64,000 nt of DNA from Sulfitobacter indolifex. GTDB lineage: Bacteria > Pseudomonadota > Alphaproteobacteria > Rhodobacterales > Rhodobacteraceae. Made by a program: the position numbers and the translations under genes. This document shows positions 49,364 through 57,518 of the stretch, piece by piece. The notes under the pieces are model-generated. The model worked only from the letters and a program-made list of their open reading frames with translations, was not told the origin of the DNA and did no database searches. The DNA is taken from NCBI RefSeq assembly GCF_022788655.1, contig NZ_CP084951.1, forward strand, positions 1,426,001-1,490,000, in the 5' to 3' direction. How positions within the stretch are numbered: the first letter of the stretch is position 1; every line of letters begins with the position of its first letter.

Positions 49364-49570
49364 ATGATCGCACGCATCTTTTTCGACCATCCCGCCAAAG
49401 TGGACGAGACGTTTTTTGAACATATGGCATTTGCGATGAAATTTTCCGGTCTGCTGTTTGCAGCGGCAGGGGCGGCTTTGGTGCATGCGCTGATCCCCTG
49501 TTTGTTCGAAAAGACGGCGAGCGGGATTATCGCGAAGCTTTACGCGCGGACCCATAACCGGGGTCAGTGA
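49364..49570 (+). CDS. DUF6356-like small membrane protein
   Basis: This 68-residue protein starts MIARIFFDHPAKVDETFFEHM and has one hydrophobic helix (FSGLLFAAAGAALVHALIPCLF). The pattern of an N-terminal DHPA-V-ET--EHM block followed by a helix and a basic tail fits the DUF6356 family, which has no known function. CAGGAG lies before the chosen ATG; the frame opens 11 codons further up. It is divergent from the Lrp gene and stands alone. Confidence 0.7.
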   Translation: MIARIFFDHPAKVDETFFEHMAFAMKFSGLLFAAAGAALVHALIPCLFEKTASGIIAKLYARTHNRGQ

Positions 49571-49659
49571 CAGAGGGCGCCGGTTTGCAGTCCCATATTC
49601 AGCATCCGGTGCCAATCGGCGACGAGGGCTAGCGACTGCCCGTGGGTTGGCGATGCTCG

Positions 49660-49711
49660 GTGACCTCATCCGACTTTATGGTTCGGCTTTGATGCACCTT
49701 CTTGAGGTCAC
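49660..49711. repeat. 9-bp inverted repeat in the gap before the icd end
   Basis: GTGACCTCA (49660-49668) and TGAGGTCAC (49703-49711) are exact reverse complements, 34 bases apart. Nothing else is recognisable in the 234-base gap apart from the icd terminator. Confidence 0.45.
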
Positions 49712-49753
49712 ACCCGCCTCAATTCGCATACCCCGGGGGCGGAAGCGTCCATG

Positions 49754-49778
49754 AAAAAGGGCCGCATCCCTGCGGCCC
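49754..49778 (-). terminator. Rho-independent terminator of icd
   Basis: GGGCCGCA pairs with TGCGGCCC over a four-base loop; on the minus strand five T residues follow. It lies 26 bases beyond the icd stop. Confidence 0.92.
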
Positions 49779-49804
49779 CCTAGTCATCTCAGCATCCGAC
49801 CGGC

Positions 49805-51019
49805 TCAGCCCGCCAGTGCCTTGTTCAGGTTCTCATCGACTTTTTCCAAGAAGCCCATGGTGGTGAGCCAGCTTTGGTTCGGCCCAACCAACAGCGCGAG
49901 GTCTTTGGTCATGTGACCCGATTCCACCGTGTCCACGACGACCTTTTCCAGCGTTTCCGCAAAGTTGATCAGCGCCGTATTCTCGTCCAGCTTGCCACGG
50001 TGCTTCAACCCGCCAGTCCATGCGTAGATCGAAGCGATCGAGTTGGTTGAGGTTTCCTCGCCCTTCTGGTGCTGGCGGAAGTGGCGCGTCACAGTGCCGT
50101 GGGCGGCTTCGGCCTCGACGATCTTGCCGTCGGGGGTCATCAATTGGCTGGTCATCAACCCGAGCGAGCCAAAGCCCTGTGCCACAGTATCGGACTGCAC
50201 ATCGCCGTCGTAATTTTTGCAAGCCCAGACATAGCCGCCCGACCACTTCATTGCTGCCGCGACCATGTCGTCGATCAGGCGGTGCTCGTACCAGATGCCC
50301 TTCTTCTTGAAGTCCTCGGCGAACTCCGCTTCGAAAATTTCTTCGAAAATGTCCTTAAACCGACCGTCATAGGCTTTCAAAATGGTGTTTTTGGTCGACA
50401 GATAAACGGGCCAGCCCCGGTTCAACCCATAGTTCATCGACGCCCGCGCAAAATCGCGGATCGAATCATCGAGGTTGTACATCGCCATGGTCACCCCGGC
50501 GGAGGGCGCGTCGAAGACCTCTTTCTCGATGGTCTCGCCATCTTCGCCGACGAATTTGATCGTCAGCTTGCCCTTGCCCGGAAAGCGGAAATCGGTGGCG
50601 CGGTATTGGTCGCCAAAGGCGTGGCGGCCCACGACGATCGGCTGGGTCCAGCCCGGCACAAGGCGCGGCACGTTTTTGCAGATGATCGGCTCGCGGAAGA
50701 TCACACCGCCAAGGATGTTGCGGATCGTGCCATTGGGGCTGCGGTACATGCGCTTGAGGCCGAACTCTTCGACGCGGGCCTCGTCAGGCGTGATGGTCGC
50801 GCATTTCACGCCCACGCCGTATTTCTGGATCGCATGGGCTGCGTCAACGGTGATCTGATCGTCCGTCTCATCGCGGACCTCAATGCCAAGATCGTAATAC
50901 TTCAGGTCCACGTCGAGATAGGGCAGGATTAGCTTTTTCTTGATGAAATCCCAGATAATGCGGGTCATTTCATCGCCGTCTAGTTCGACGATGGGGTTCT
51001 CTACCTTAATCTTCGACAT
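49805..51019 (-). CDS. icd: Isocitrate dehydrogenase (NADP)
   Basis: Icd decarboxylates isocitrate to 2-oxoglutarate in the TCA cycle. The 404 residues match the eukaryotic-like, NADP-dependent class found in alphaproteobacteria: [22 protein letters not shown] near the N-terminus, [15 protein letters not shown] for substrate binding, the metal-binding Asp in [20 protein letters not shown], and [17 protein letters not shown]. The gene has its own terminator and a 98-base upstream gap. AAAGGAATTCGTC precedes the ATG. Confidence 0.97.
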   Translation of the reverse strand: MSKIKVENPIVELDGDEMTRIIWDFIKKKLILPYLDVDLKYYDLGIEVRDETDDQITVDAAHAIQKYGVGVKCATITPDEARVEEFGLKRMYRSPNGTIRNILGGVIFREPIICKNVPRLVPGWTQPIVVGRHAFGDQYRATDFRFPGKGKLTIKFVGEDGETIEKEVFDAPSAGVTMAMYNLDDSIRDFARASMNYGLNRGWPVYLSTKNTILKAYDGRFKDIFEEIFEAEFAEDFKKKGIWYEHRLIDDMVAAAMKWSGGYVWACKNYDGDVQSDTVAQGFGSLGLMTSQLMTPDGKIVEAEAAHGTVTRHFRQHQKGEETSTNSIASIYAWTGGLKHRGKLDENTALINFAETLEKVVVDTVESGHMTKDLALLVGPNQSWLTTMGFLEKVDENLNKALAG

Positions 51020-51117
51020 GACGAATTCCTTTGTTTTGTGGGTGACTTTGCGCGTGCTTTAGCCTATTCGGGGCCAAAGAGGAAGATGGTATACCACGGT
51101 ATGCCGAAGGGCCGCGC

Positions 51118-51702
51118 TTAGGCGCCGACCCCGGCGAAAAACGCGCTGATCCGGGTCCGGGCGTAGGTCCAAAGGGCCGGGGCACCGATGGCGATCTTGC
51201 GGCCGACCTTCTCTTCAATCTGCGCTTCAGAAACCTTGTATTCCGTCCAACTCCCACCGCCTGATGCGAGGTTCTGCATGGGCGGCTGGAAACGGTCCAG
51301 CGATTTGGCAAAACGCGCTGAGGGGCTCTCGGCGGCCTCGAATTCTTCCCAGATGCTGCGCAGGTCAACGCGCAGATCGTCGGGCAGCAGGCCAAAGATA
51401 CGGGTCGCGGCGATTTGTTCCTGCGCTTCCATATCGGCAGCGTCATAGTCGCCAAAGATCGGATTGTCGCCCGCGTCAATTTCGACAAGATCGTGCAGAA
51501 TCAACATCTTGATGACGCGGTTGATGTCCACGTCCGGCCCGGCTTGATCGGCCAGCACCAGCGCGTAGAGGGTCAGGTGCCATGAGTGTTCGGCGGAGTT
51601 TTCAGCGCGACTCGCATCACACAGTGTCGTGCCGCGCAGGATGGTCTTGAGCTTATCGGCCTCGTTCAAAAAGGCGATCTGCTGGTCAAGCCGAGCGGTC
51701 AT
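51118..51702 (-). CDS. HD-domain hydrolase (YfbR/HDDC2-like)
   Basis: This 194-residue metal-dependent phosphohydrolase of the HD superfamily carries the metal ligands His in ENSAEHSWH, His-Asp in LILHDLVEIDAGD, and a later Asp in SLDRFQPPMQNL. The pattern and size fit the HDDC2/YfbR group, many of which are 5'-deoxynucleotidases. It ends a compact leftward operon: its ATG overlaps the preceding 78-residue protein gene by four bases. The substrate is inferred from the family only. Confidence 0.85.
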   Translation of the reverse strand: MTARLDQQIAFLNEADKLKTILRGTTLCDASRAENSAEHSWHLTLYALVLADQAGPDVDINRVIKMLILHDLVEIDAGDNPIFGDYDAADMEAQEQIAATRIFGLLPDDLRVDLRSIWEEFEAAESPSARFAKSLDRFQPPMQNLASGGGSWTEYKVSEAQIEEKVGRKIAIGAPALWTYARTRISAFFAGVGA

Positions 51703-51935
51703 GCGCCTGCTTGGCCGCGATGCGCGCGCAGTTTGCGGGCAAGAAAGACGCGGGCCTTATCATTGGCCATCCGCGTACGGATCGCCGTCAAAAAGGCTTC
51801 TTCGAGCGTTTGTGACGAGGCGCCAAGCACCTCGCCAACTTCCATAAACAGCCGTTCTTCACCGGTCTCGGCCTGCACGGCGAGGCACTCCTCGGCAAGC
51901 TTGTTGGCCAGTTCGGTAACGACTGCATCCGCCAT
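51699..51935 (-). CDS. Conserved-looking 78-residue protein, unknown function
   Basis: I do not recognise a family. The 78 residues are predicted mostly helical and acidic in the first half (ELANKLAEECLAVQAETGEE) and basic at the end (LARKLRAHRGQ), with no signal or membrane segment. It overlaps the hydrolase gene upstream by one base (TGATG) and the HD gene downstream by four, so it is translationally coupled to both. That tight coupling argues that it is a real gene, perhaps an adaptor for one of the enzymes. Confidence 0.65.
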   Translation of the reverse strand: MADAVVTELANKLAEECLAVQAETGEERLFMEVGEVLGASSQTLEEAFLTAIRTRMANDKARVFLARKLRAHRGQAGA

Positions 51936-52588
51936 CAGCGCGTGGATTCCGTCAGACGGCGTTTCACATAGTCGCTGGTCGAGGTGATCAACGTGTCCAT
52001 ATGCGGCTCTTCAAAGAAGTGCCCGGCGCCTTCGATCTCCTGATGGGTGATCGTGATGCCCTTTTGCTCATGCAGCTTGCCGACCAAATTGGTGGTGTCA
52101 GCAGGCGGTGCCACGCGGTCGGCGGTGCCGTTAATAACCAGACCAGAGGCCGGGCAGGGCGCGAGGAACGAGAAGTCGTACATATTCGCGGGCGGCGAGA
52201 CCGAGATGAAGCCGGTAATCTCAGGCCGACGCATCAGCAGTTGCATGCCGATCCACGCGCCAAAGGAAAAACCCGCAACCCAGCAATGCTTGGAGTTGTT
52301 GTTCATCGACTGCAGGTAGTCGAGCGCGGAGGCCGCATCGGACAATTCGCCAATGCCTTGGTCGTATTCGCCCTGGCTGCGACCAACGCCGCGGAAGTTA
52401 AAGCGCAACACGGTGAAACCCATGTTGTAGAACGCATAGTGCAGGTTATAGACAACCTTGTGATTCATCGTCCCGCCGAACTGCGGATGCGGATGCAGCA
52501 CGATGGCAATCGGGGCGTCACGTTCTTTTTGGGGATGGTAGCGGCCTTCAAGGCGGCCTTCGGGTCCGGGAAAAATAACCTCGGGCAT
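51935..52588 (-). CDS. Alpha/beta hydrolase
   Basis: This 217-residue cytoplasmic esterase/hydrolase of the dienelactone-like alpha/beta fold has its catalytic triad in plain view: Ser in AGFSFGAWIG, Asp in GTADRVAPP, and His in EGAGHFFEEPH. The oxyanion region is VLRFNFRGVGRSQG. The start is MPEVIFPGPEG, with AGGGA six bases upstream, rather than eight codons further up. It leads the operon with the 78-residue protein and the HD hydrolase, and is divergent from the iscR operon. Confidence 0.85.
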   Translation of the reverse strand: MPEVIFPGPEGRLEGRYHPQKERDAPIAIVLHPHPQFGGTMNHKVVYNLHYAFYNMGFTVLRFNFRGVGRSQGEYDQGIGELSDAASALDYLQSMNNNSKHCWVAGFSFGAWIGMQLLMRRPEITGFISVSPPANMYDFSFLAPCPASGLVINGTADRVAPPADTTNLVGKLHEQKGITITHQEIEGAGHFFEEPHMDTLITSTSDYVKRRLTESTR

Positions 52589-52628
52589 GGGTGTCCCTGT
52601 CTGGGGGTTCAAAGGTTGCCGCGAATAG

Positions 52629-52657
52629 TTGACGAATTCGCTAGGCCACCTTAGAAC
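52629..52657 (+). promoter_or_regulatory. Likely promoter of the iscR-suf operon
   Basis: TTGACG (52629-52634) and TAGAAC (52652-52657) are spaced by 17 bases, giving five of six and four of six matches to sigma-70 consensus. Initiation would fall near 52664, leaving a leader of about 97 bases that contains a 6-bp hairpin (CCACGC/GCGTGG, 52673-52690). Confidence 0.55.
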
Positions 52658-52665
52658 GGTTCTAA
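52651..52665. promoter_or_regulatory. Irr/ICE-type operator over the iscR promoter
   Basis: TTAGAA-CGG-TTCTAA is a perfect palindrome matching the iron-control element (TTTAGAA-N3-TTCTAAA) bound by the heme-dependent Irr regulator in alphaproteobacteria. It covers the proposed -10 element, so binding would repress the operon. Confidence 0.65.
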
Positions 52666-52760
52666 TCTGGTTCCACGCAGTCTCGCGTGGATCAGTATTT
52701 GGACTTAGGCATTTAAGCCGCCCGCGTCAATCAAATGGCGCGGCGAGTGAGGGTAAGACG

Positions 52761-53222
52761 ATGAAGCTATCCACCAAAGGGCGCTACGCGATGGTCGCTT
52801 TGGCCGATATTGCCTTGCAGCCCGAAGGCTCGCTGGTGTCGCTGGGTGACATTGCCGAGCGGCAGTCGGTGTCGTTGCCCTATCTGGAGCAGTTGTTCGT
52901 CAAGCTTCGTCGCGCTGAGCTGGTGGCGTCTGTCCGCGGGCCGGGCGGCGGCTATCGACTGGCGCGGCCTGCGACCGATATTCGCGTGGTTGATGTGCTG
53001 GCGGCGGTGGATGAAACGGTTGACGCGATGCACAAGGGCGCTGGCGCCTCTGGCGGGTTGTCAGGCAGCCGCGCGCAATCGCTGACCAACCGGCTGTGGC
53101 AGGGGCTAAGCGCGCATGTCTATGTGTTCTTGCATCAGACACGGCTGTCGGATGTGGTGGATAACGAATTGGTCCCATGTCCTGCGGTGCCCAACCTTTT
53201 TGCCGTGGTGGACGAGCCGTGA
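52761..53222 (+). CDS. iscR: Rrf2-family iron-sulfur regulator IscR
   Basis: This 154-residue Rrf2-family repressor heads the iron-sulfur operon. The winged HTH is evident in MKLSTKGRYAMVALADIAL and SLPYLEQLFVKLRRAELVAS, followed by the wing RGPGGGYRLAR. The three Cys that hold the [2Fe-2S] cluster in E. coli IscR are absent: only one Cys occurs in the whole protein (VPCPAV near the C-terminus). That matches the single-Cys IscR known in Rhodobacter sphaeroides, which still binds a cluster. The ATG at MKLSTK is certain from homology. GTGA overlap couples it to the next gene. Confidence 0.92.
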   Translation: MKLSTKGRYAMVALADIALQPEGSLVSLGDIAERQSVSLPYLEQLFVKLRRAELVASVRGPGGGYRLARPATDIRVVDVLAAVDETVDAMHKGAGASGGLSGSRAQSLTNRLWQGLSAHVYVFLHQTRLSDVVDNELVPCPAVPNLFAVVDEP

Positions 53223-54313
53223 GAACCTATCTCGACCATAACGCGACCACGCCGCTGCGGCCCGAGGCGCGCGCGGCGATGATCGCGGCGATGGATCTGC
53301 CCGGCAACCCCTCTTCGGTGCATGCCGAAGGGCGCGCGGCCAAGGCGGTAGTTGAGCGTGCCCGGGCGCAGGTGGCGGGATTGGTCGGTTGCGATCCGGT
53401 GGACGTGATCTTTACCTCCGGTGCTACAGAGGCAGCAGCGCTTGCCGCCTCTCTGGGCGCCCGGATTGTCACCTCTGCGGTGGAGCATGATGCGGTCCTC
53501 TCTTGGGGGCAGGCGGATCGGCTGGGCGTCGATGCTCAGGGTATCTGGGATGGGGATTTAAGCCCTGCGGAAGGGGCCGATTTGGTGGCTCTGCAAGCGG
53601 CCAATAGCGAAACCGGTGTGCTCCAGCAGACCATGTCACTGGCGCAGCAGTGTTGGGCGATGGAGAAGACACCCTTCGTCTTGGTCGATGCTGTGCAGGC
53701 ACTTGGTAAAACTTCATTCAAAATGGCGACGTCGGGCGCGGACTTCATTCTTGTCTCGGCGCATAAGTTGGGCGGGCCAAAGGGTGTCGGCGCGCTGATC
53801 GTAAAGCGGGGCATCGATGTCGCCGCTCAACTGCGCGGCGGCGGACAAGAAATGGGACGCCGCTCTGGGACAGAGAACATTCCCGGCATCGCGGGGTTCG
53901 GCGCGGCGGCAGAAGCAGCTGCGGCGGATGTGGCTGCAGGGCGCTGGAAAGAAGTAGCCGAACTGCGCGATTTGCTGGAAGCGACCCTTGCAGACGCCTC
54001 AAAGCTGACTATTTTTGTAGGAAAAGGTGCGCCGCGCCTCCCCAACACCTCCTGCATCGTCACGCCGGGCTGGAAAGGTGAGACGCAAGTGATGCAAATG
54101 GACCTTGCAGGTTTTGCCATCTCCGCCGGCTCGGCCTGCTCCAGCGGCAAAGTGCGAGGCAGTGCTGTGTTGCGCGCCATGGGCTTTGATGAAACACAGG
54201 CCGCCAGCGCGATCCGGGTGTCGCTGGGCCTGCAGACCACCCGGGAAGATATCCTGCGGTTCGCGACAAGCTGGACCGCAAAAATGAAAAAGCACGAAAC
54301 GCGGGCCGCCTGA
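53219..54313 (+). CDS. Class I (NifS/IscS-like) cysteine desulfurase
   Basis: This PLP enzyme takes sulfur from cysteine. The 364 residues have the PLP Lys (about residue 183, [14 protein letters not shown]) and the mobile-loop Cys (about 307, [10 protein letters not shown]) of the class I NifS/IscS type, distinct from the SufS encoded later in the same operon. The start is GTG, overlapping the iscR stop by four bases; the first residues [16 protein letters not shown] are the family N-terminus. Having two desulfurases in one operon is also seen in other Rhodobacterales. One may serve tRNA thiolation or another acceptor, but that is inference. Confidence 0.9.
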   Translation: MRTYLDHNATTPLRPEARAAMIAAMDLPGNPSSVHAEGRAAKAVVERARAQVAGLVGCDPVDVIFTSGATEAAALAASLGARIVTSAVEHDAVLSWGQADRLGVDAQGIWDGDLSPAEGADLVALQAANSETGVLQQTMSLAQQCWAMEKTPFVLVDAVQALGKTSFKMATSGADFILVSAHKLGGPKGVGALIVKRGIDVAAQLRGGGQEMGRRSGTENIPGIAGFGAAAEAAAADVAAGRWKEVAELRDLLEATLADASKLTIFVGKGAPRLPNTSCIVTPGWKGETQVMQMDLAGFAISAGSACSSGKVRGSAVLRAMGFDETQAASAIRVSLGLQTTREDILRFATSWTAKMKKHETRAA

Positions 54314-54339
54314 GCGCCCCCACGGAAAGGAACGAGACC

Positions 54340-55872
54340 TTGGAAAATATGACCCTGAAAGAAAAAGATGGCGTCAAGGAAGGCGTCGACCAGGAGACCG
54401 TGGACGCCGTGCGCGAAGTCGGCGGCAAATACAAATACGGTTGGTCCACTGATATCGAGATGGATTATGCCCCTATGGGGCTGAACCCCGATATCGTGCG
54501 CCTGATCTCGGAAAAGAACGAAGAGCCCGAGTGGATGACCGAATGGCGTCTGGCGGCCTACGACCGTTGGTTGACCAAGAAAGAGCCCGACTGGGCGATG
54601 GTCGATTACCCCGAGATCGACTTCCAGAAGCAGTATTACTATGCTCGGCCCAAGAGCATGGCGACCAAGCCGAAATCGCTTGATGACGTCGATCCCAAAC
54701 TGCTGGACACCTATAAGAAACTGGGCATCCCGCTGAAGGAGCAGATGATCCTCGCCGGTGTCGAAGGTGCCGAGGACGCACCTGCCGAGGGCCGCAAGGT
54801 CGCCGTGGATGCGGTGTTCGATTCCGTTTCCGTTGGCACCACCTTCCAAGAGGAACTGAAGAAGGCTGGCGTCATCTTCTGTTCGATCTCGGAAGCGATC
54901 CGCGAGCATCCTGAGCTAGTGCGCAGGTACCTTGGCTCGGTCGTGCCGGTGAACGACAACTTCTATGCGACACTGAACTCCGCTGTCTTCTCCGACGGGT
55001 CGTTCGTCTATGTGCCGCCGGGCGTGCGCTGCCCGATGGAACTGTCGACCTACTTCCGCATCAACGCTGAAAACACCGGCCAGTTCGAGCGGACGCTTAT
55101 CATCGCGGACAAAGGCTCTTACGTCAGCTACCTCGAAGGCTGCACCGCGCCGCAGCGTGATGAGTCGCAGCTGCACGCAGCGGTCGTGGAAATCATCATC
55201 GAAGAAGATGCAGAGGTGAAATACTCCACCGTTCAGAACTGGTATCCCGGTGATGAGAACGGCAAGGGCGGTATCTATAACTTCGTGACCAAACGCGCCG
55301 ATTGCCGCGGCGACCGCGCTAAAGTGATGTGGACGCAGGTCGAAACCGGCTCTGCCGTGACGTGGAAATACCCGTCCTGCATCCTGCGCGGCGACGACAG
55401 CCAAGGCGAGTTCTACTCCATCGCCATCGCCAACAACATGCAGCAGGCCGACACGGGCACCAAGATGATCCACCTCGGCAAGCGCACCAAGTCGCGCATC
55501 GTGTCCAAGGGCATCTCGGCTGGTAAGGCGCAGAACACCTACCGCGGTCTGGTATCGATGCACCCCAAAGCCAAGGAATCGCGCAACTATACACAGTGTG
55601 ACAGCTTGCTGATTGGGTCGGAATGTGGGGCGCACACGGTGCCTTATATCGAGGTCAAGAATAACAGCAGCCGGGTGGAACATGAGGCGACAACCTCCAA
55701 GGTGGACGACGATCAGATGTTCTACTGCCGCTCGCGTGGCATGGACGAGGAAGAGGCCGTCGCACTGGTCGTGAACGGTTTCTGCAAAGACGTTCTGCAG
55801 GCCTTGCCGATGGAATTTGCTATGGAAGCTCAAGCACTTGTGGCGATCTCACTGGAAGGCTCTGTCGGTTAA
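54340..55872 (+). CDS. sufB: Fe-S scaffold protein SufB
   Basis: SufB, with SufC and SufD, builds new [Fe-S] clusters. The 510 residues contain the conserved beta-helix core, including [60 protein letters not shown] and [19 protein letters not shown]. The C-terminal [19 protein letters not shown] matches the region that docks SufC. The start is set at a TTG because AAAGGAA lies eight bases upstream; the next ATG, three codons later, is too far from it. The following gene begins on the final base of its stop. Confidence 0.96.
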   Translation: MENMTLKEKDGVKEGVDQETVDAVREVGGKYKYGWSTDIEMDYAPMGLNPDIVRLISEKNEEPEWMTEWRLAAYDRWLTKKEPDWAMVDYPEIDFQKQYYYARPKSMATKPKSLDDVDPKLLDTYKKLGIPLKEQMILAGVEGAEDAPAEGRKVAVDAVFDSVSVGTTFQEELKKAGVIFCSISEAIREHPELVRRYLGSVVPVNDNFYATLNSAVFSDGSFVYVPPGVRCPMELSTYFRINAENTGQFERTLIIADKGSYVSYLEGCTAPQRDESQLHAAVVEIIIEEDAEVKYSTVQNWYPGDENGKGGIYNFVTKRADCRGDRAKVMWTQVETGSAVTWKYPSCILRGDDSQGEFYSIAIANNMQQADTGTKMIHLGKRTKSRIVSKGISAGKAQNTYRGLVSMHPKAKESRNYTQCDSLLIGSECGAHTVPYIEVKNNSSRVEHEATTSKVDDDQMFYCRSRGMDEEEAVALVVNGFCKDVLQALPMEFAMEAQALVAISLEGSVG

Positions 55873-56678
55873 TGAGCCTTGATGCCGCGCATACGCCTCT
55901 TCGCCTGCATTGGTGGAAAGCGCAGCCGAATTTCGGCGATGCGCTGAGCCCGCTGATCCTGAGCCATGTCTCAGGGCGGCGGGTGGTGCATGCGCCTGTG
56001 GACGACGCGGATGTCTTTGGTCTCGGTTCGCTTTTGCAGCTTGTCCGGCGTAATTTCGACAAGCCGCGCGAAACAGGCAAACCTGTGATCTGGGGCAGCG
56101 GGTTGCTGCGTCCGCCGGGCGGGCGGGGCTTTCTCAAAAACGTCGATGTGGCTTTGCTGCGGGGACCTATCACAGCGGCACTCTTGGGGATTGAAACCGA
56201 TGTCTTCGGGGACCCCGGTCTGCTGGTCGGTGATGTGCTTCCCGCTGAGGGCGCGCGCACTGACAAGATCGGCATTGTCCCACATCATACCTTGGCGGAT
56301 GACCCCAAGCTGCTGGAATTGGTCGCATCAGACAGCGCCTATGTGCTGATTGATCCGCGAAGCCCAGCAGAAGTTGTCTGTGCCGCGATTGCATCTTGCG
56401 CACATGTTTTTGCTTCTTCCCTCCATGGGTTGATTACCGCAGATGCCTACGGGGTGTCCAACACATGGGTCGCACCTGAGGGGCAAGGTCGGCTCAAGTT
56501 CCACGATTATGCGGCATCTGTGGGCCGGGCTATGCGCGCACCGATTGCTTTAGACCAGATTGCCAGCGCTCCCAAACCAGACGCAGCACTGACCTATCAA
56601 GACGGAATCGACGCTTGCCGCCTAGCGCTGGTGGACAGCTTTCCCGCCGCGCTCTGCGCCCGTCAGGGGGCGGCATGA
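55872..56678 (+). CDS. Polysaccharide pyruvyl transferase-like protein inside the suf operon
   Basis: This 268-residue protein resembles the polysaccharide pyruvyl transferase family, which adds ketal-linked pyruvate to surface sugars. Recognisable stretches are LHWWKAQPNFGDALSPLILSH at the N-terminus, RGPITAALLGI, GDPGLLVGDVL, and the C-terminal SSLHGLITADAYGV that is diagnostic for the family. It starts by a one-base overlap with the sufB stop (TAATG), so it is translated with sufB although nothing links pyruvylation to iron-sulfur assembly. It may be a passenger or a repurposed enzyme. An 84-base gap with two hairpins separates it from sufC. Confidence 0.8.
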   Translation: MSLDAAHTPLRLHWWKAQPNFGDALSPLILSHVSGRRVVHAPVDDADVFGLGSLLQLVRRNFDKPRETGKPVIWGSGLLRPPGGRGFLKNVDVALLRGPITAALLGIETDVFGDPGLLVGDVLPAEGARTDKIGIVPHHTLADDPKLLELVASDSAYVLIDPRSPAEVVCAAIASCAHVFASSLHGLITADAYGVSNTWVAPEGQGRLKFHDYAASVGRAMRAPIALDQIASAPKPDAALTYQDGIDACRLALVDSFPAALCARQGAA

Positions 56679-56689
56679 ACTTTAACACG

Positions 56690-56748
56690 CAGGGGCAAGC
56701 CCCTGTTCAAACACTGAAATAACTGACATTGCGGCGCGAACGCGCGCC
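56690..56748 (+). other. Two small hairpins between the pyruvyl transferase gene and sufC
   Basis: CAGGGGC/GCCCCTG (56690-56696 with 56699-56705, effective loop four or more bases) and GGCGCG/CGCGCC (56733-56738 with 56743-56748, loop AACG). The second ends just before the AAGGAGA ribosome site of sufC. No T-run follows either, so RNA processing or modulation of sufC translation is more likely than termination. Confidence 0.4.
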
Positions 56749-56762
56749 AGAAGGAGACCGAA

Positions 56763-57518
56763 ATGCTGAGCATCAAAAACCTGCACGTAAAATTGGAAGA
56801 AGAGGACAAGCAGATCCTCAAAGGCGTCGATCTGGAAGTCGAAGCCGGCAAGGTGCACGCCATCATGGGGCCGAACGGCTCGGGCAAGTCGACGCTGAGC
56901 TATGTGCTGTCGGGCAAAGACGGCTATGAAGTCACCGACGGTTCCGCAACGCTTGAAGGCAACGACTTGCTTGATCTGGAACCCGAAGAGCGCGCCGCGG
57001 CGGGCCTCTTCCTTGCTTTCCAATACCCGGTGGAGATCCCCGGCGTCGGCAACATGACCTTCCTGCGCACCGCGGTGAACGCTCAGCGCAAGGCGCGCGG
57101 CGAAGAAGAAATGTCGGCGGCTGACTTCCTCAAGGTGATCCGCGCCAAGGCGAAAGATCTGAAGATTGACGCGGATATGCTGAAGCGCCCCGTGAACATG
57201 GGCTTCTCTGGTGGCGAGAAAAAGCGCAACGAAATCCTGCAGATGGCCATGCTTGAACCAAAGATGTGCATCTTGGATGAGACGGATTCGGGCCTTGACG
57301 TAGACGCAATGAAACTGGTGGCCGAGGGCGTTAACGCGCTGCGCACTGAGGGTCGTGGTTTCCTCGTCATCACCCACTACCAGCGTCTTCTGGACCACAT
57401 CAAACCAGACGTCGTGCACATCATGTCCGATGGCCGCATCATCAAAACGGGTGGCCCCGAGCTGGCGCTGGAAGTTGAAAACAACGGTTACGCCGACATC
57501 CTCGCCGAGGTGGTGTAA
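56763..57518 (+). CDS. sufC: Fe-S assembly ATPase SufC
   Basis: SufC is the ABC-type ATPase of the SufBCD complex. The 251 residues contain Walker A GPNGSGKST, the signature GFSGGEKKRNEI, Walker B MCILDETDSGLDVDAM and the switch His in LVITHYQRLL. The gene has its own strong AAGGAGA ribosome site after the 84-base gap. Its stop overlaps the sufD start by one base. No membrane domain is fused, as expected for a soluble assembly ATPase. Confidence 0.97.
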   Translation: MLSIKNLHVKLEEEDKQILKGVDLEVEAGKVHAIMGPNGSGKSTLSYVLSGKDGYEVTDGSATLEGNDLLDLEPEERAAAGLFLAFQYPVEIPGVGNMTFLRTAVNAQRKARGEEEMSAADFLKVIRAKAKDLKIDADMLKRPVNMGFSGGEKKRNEILQMAMLEPKMCILDETDSGLDVDAMKLVAEGVNALRTEGRGFLVITHYQRLLDHIKPDVVHIMSDGRIIKTGGPELALEVENNGYADILAEVV

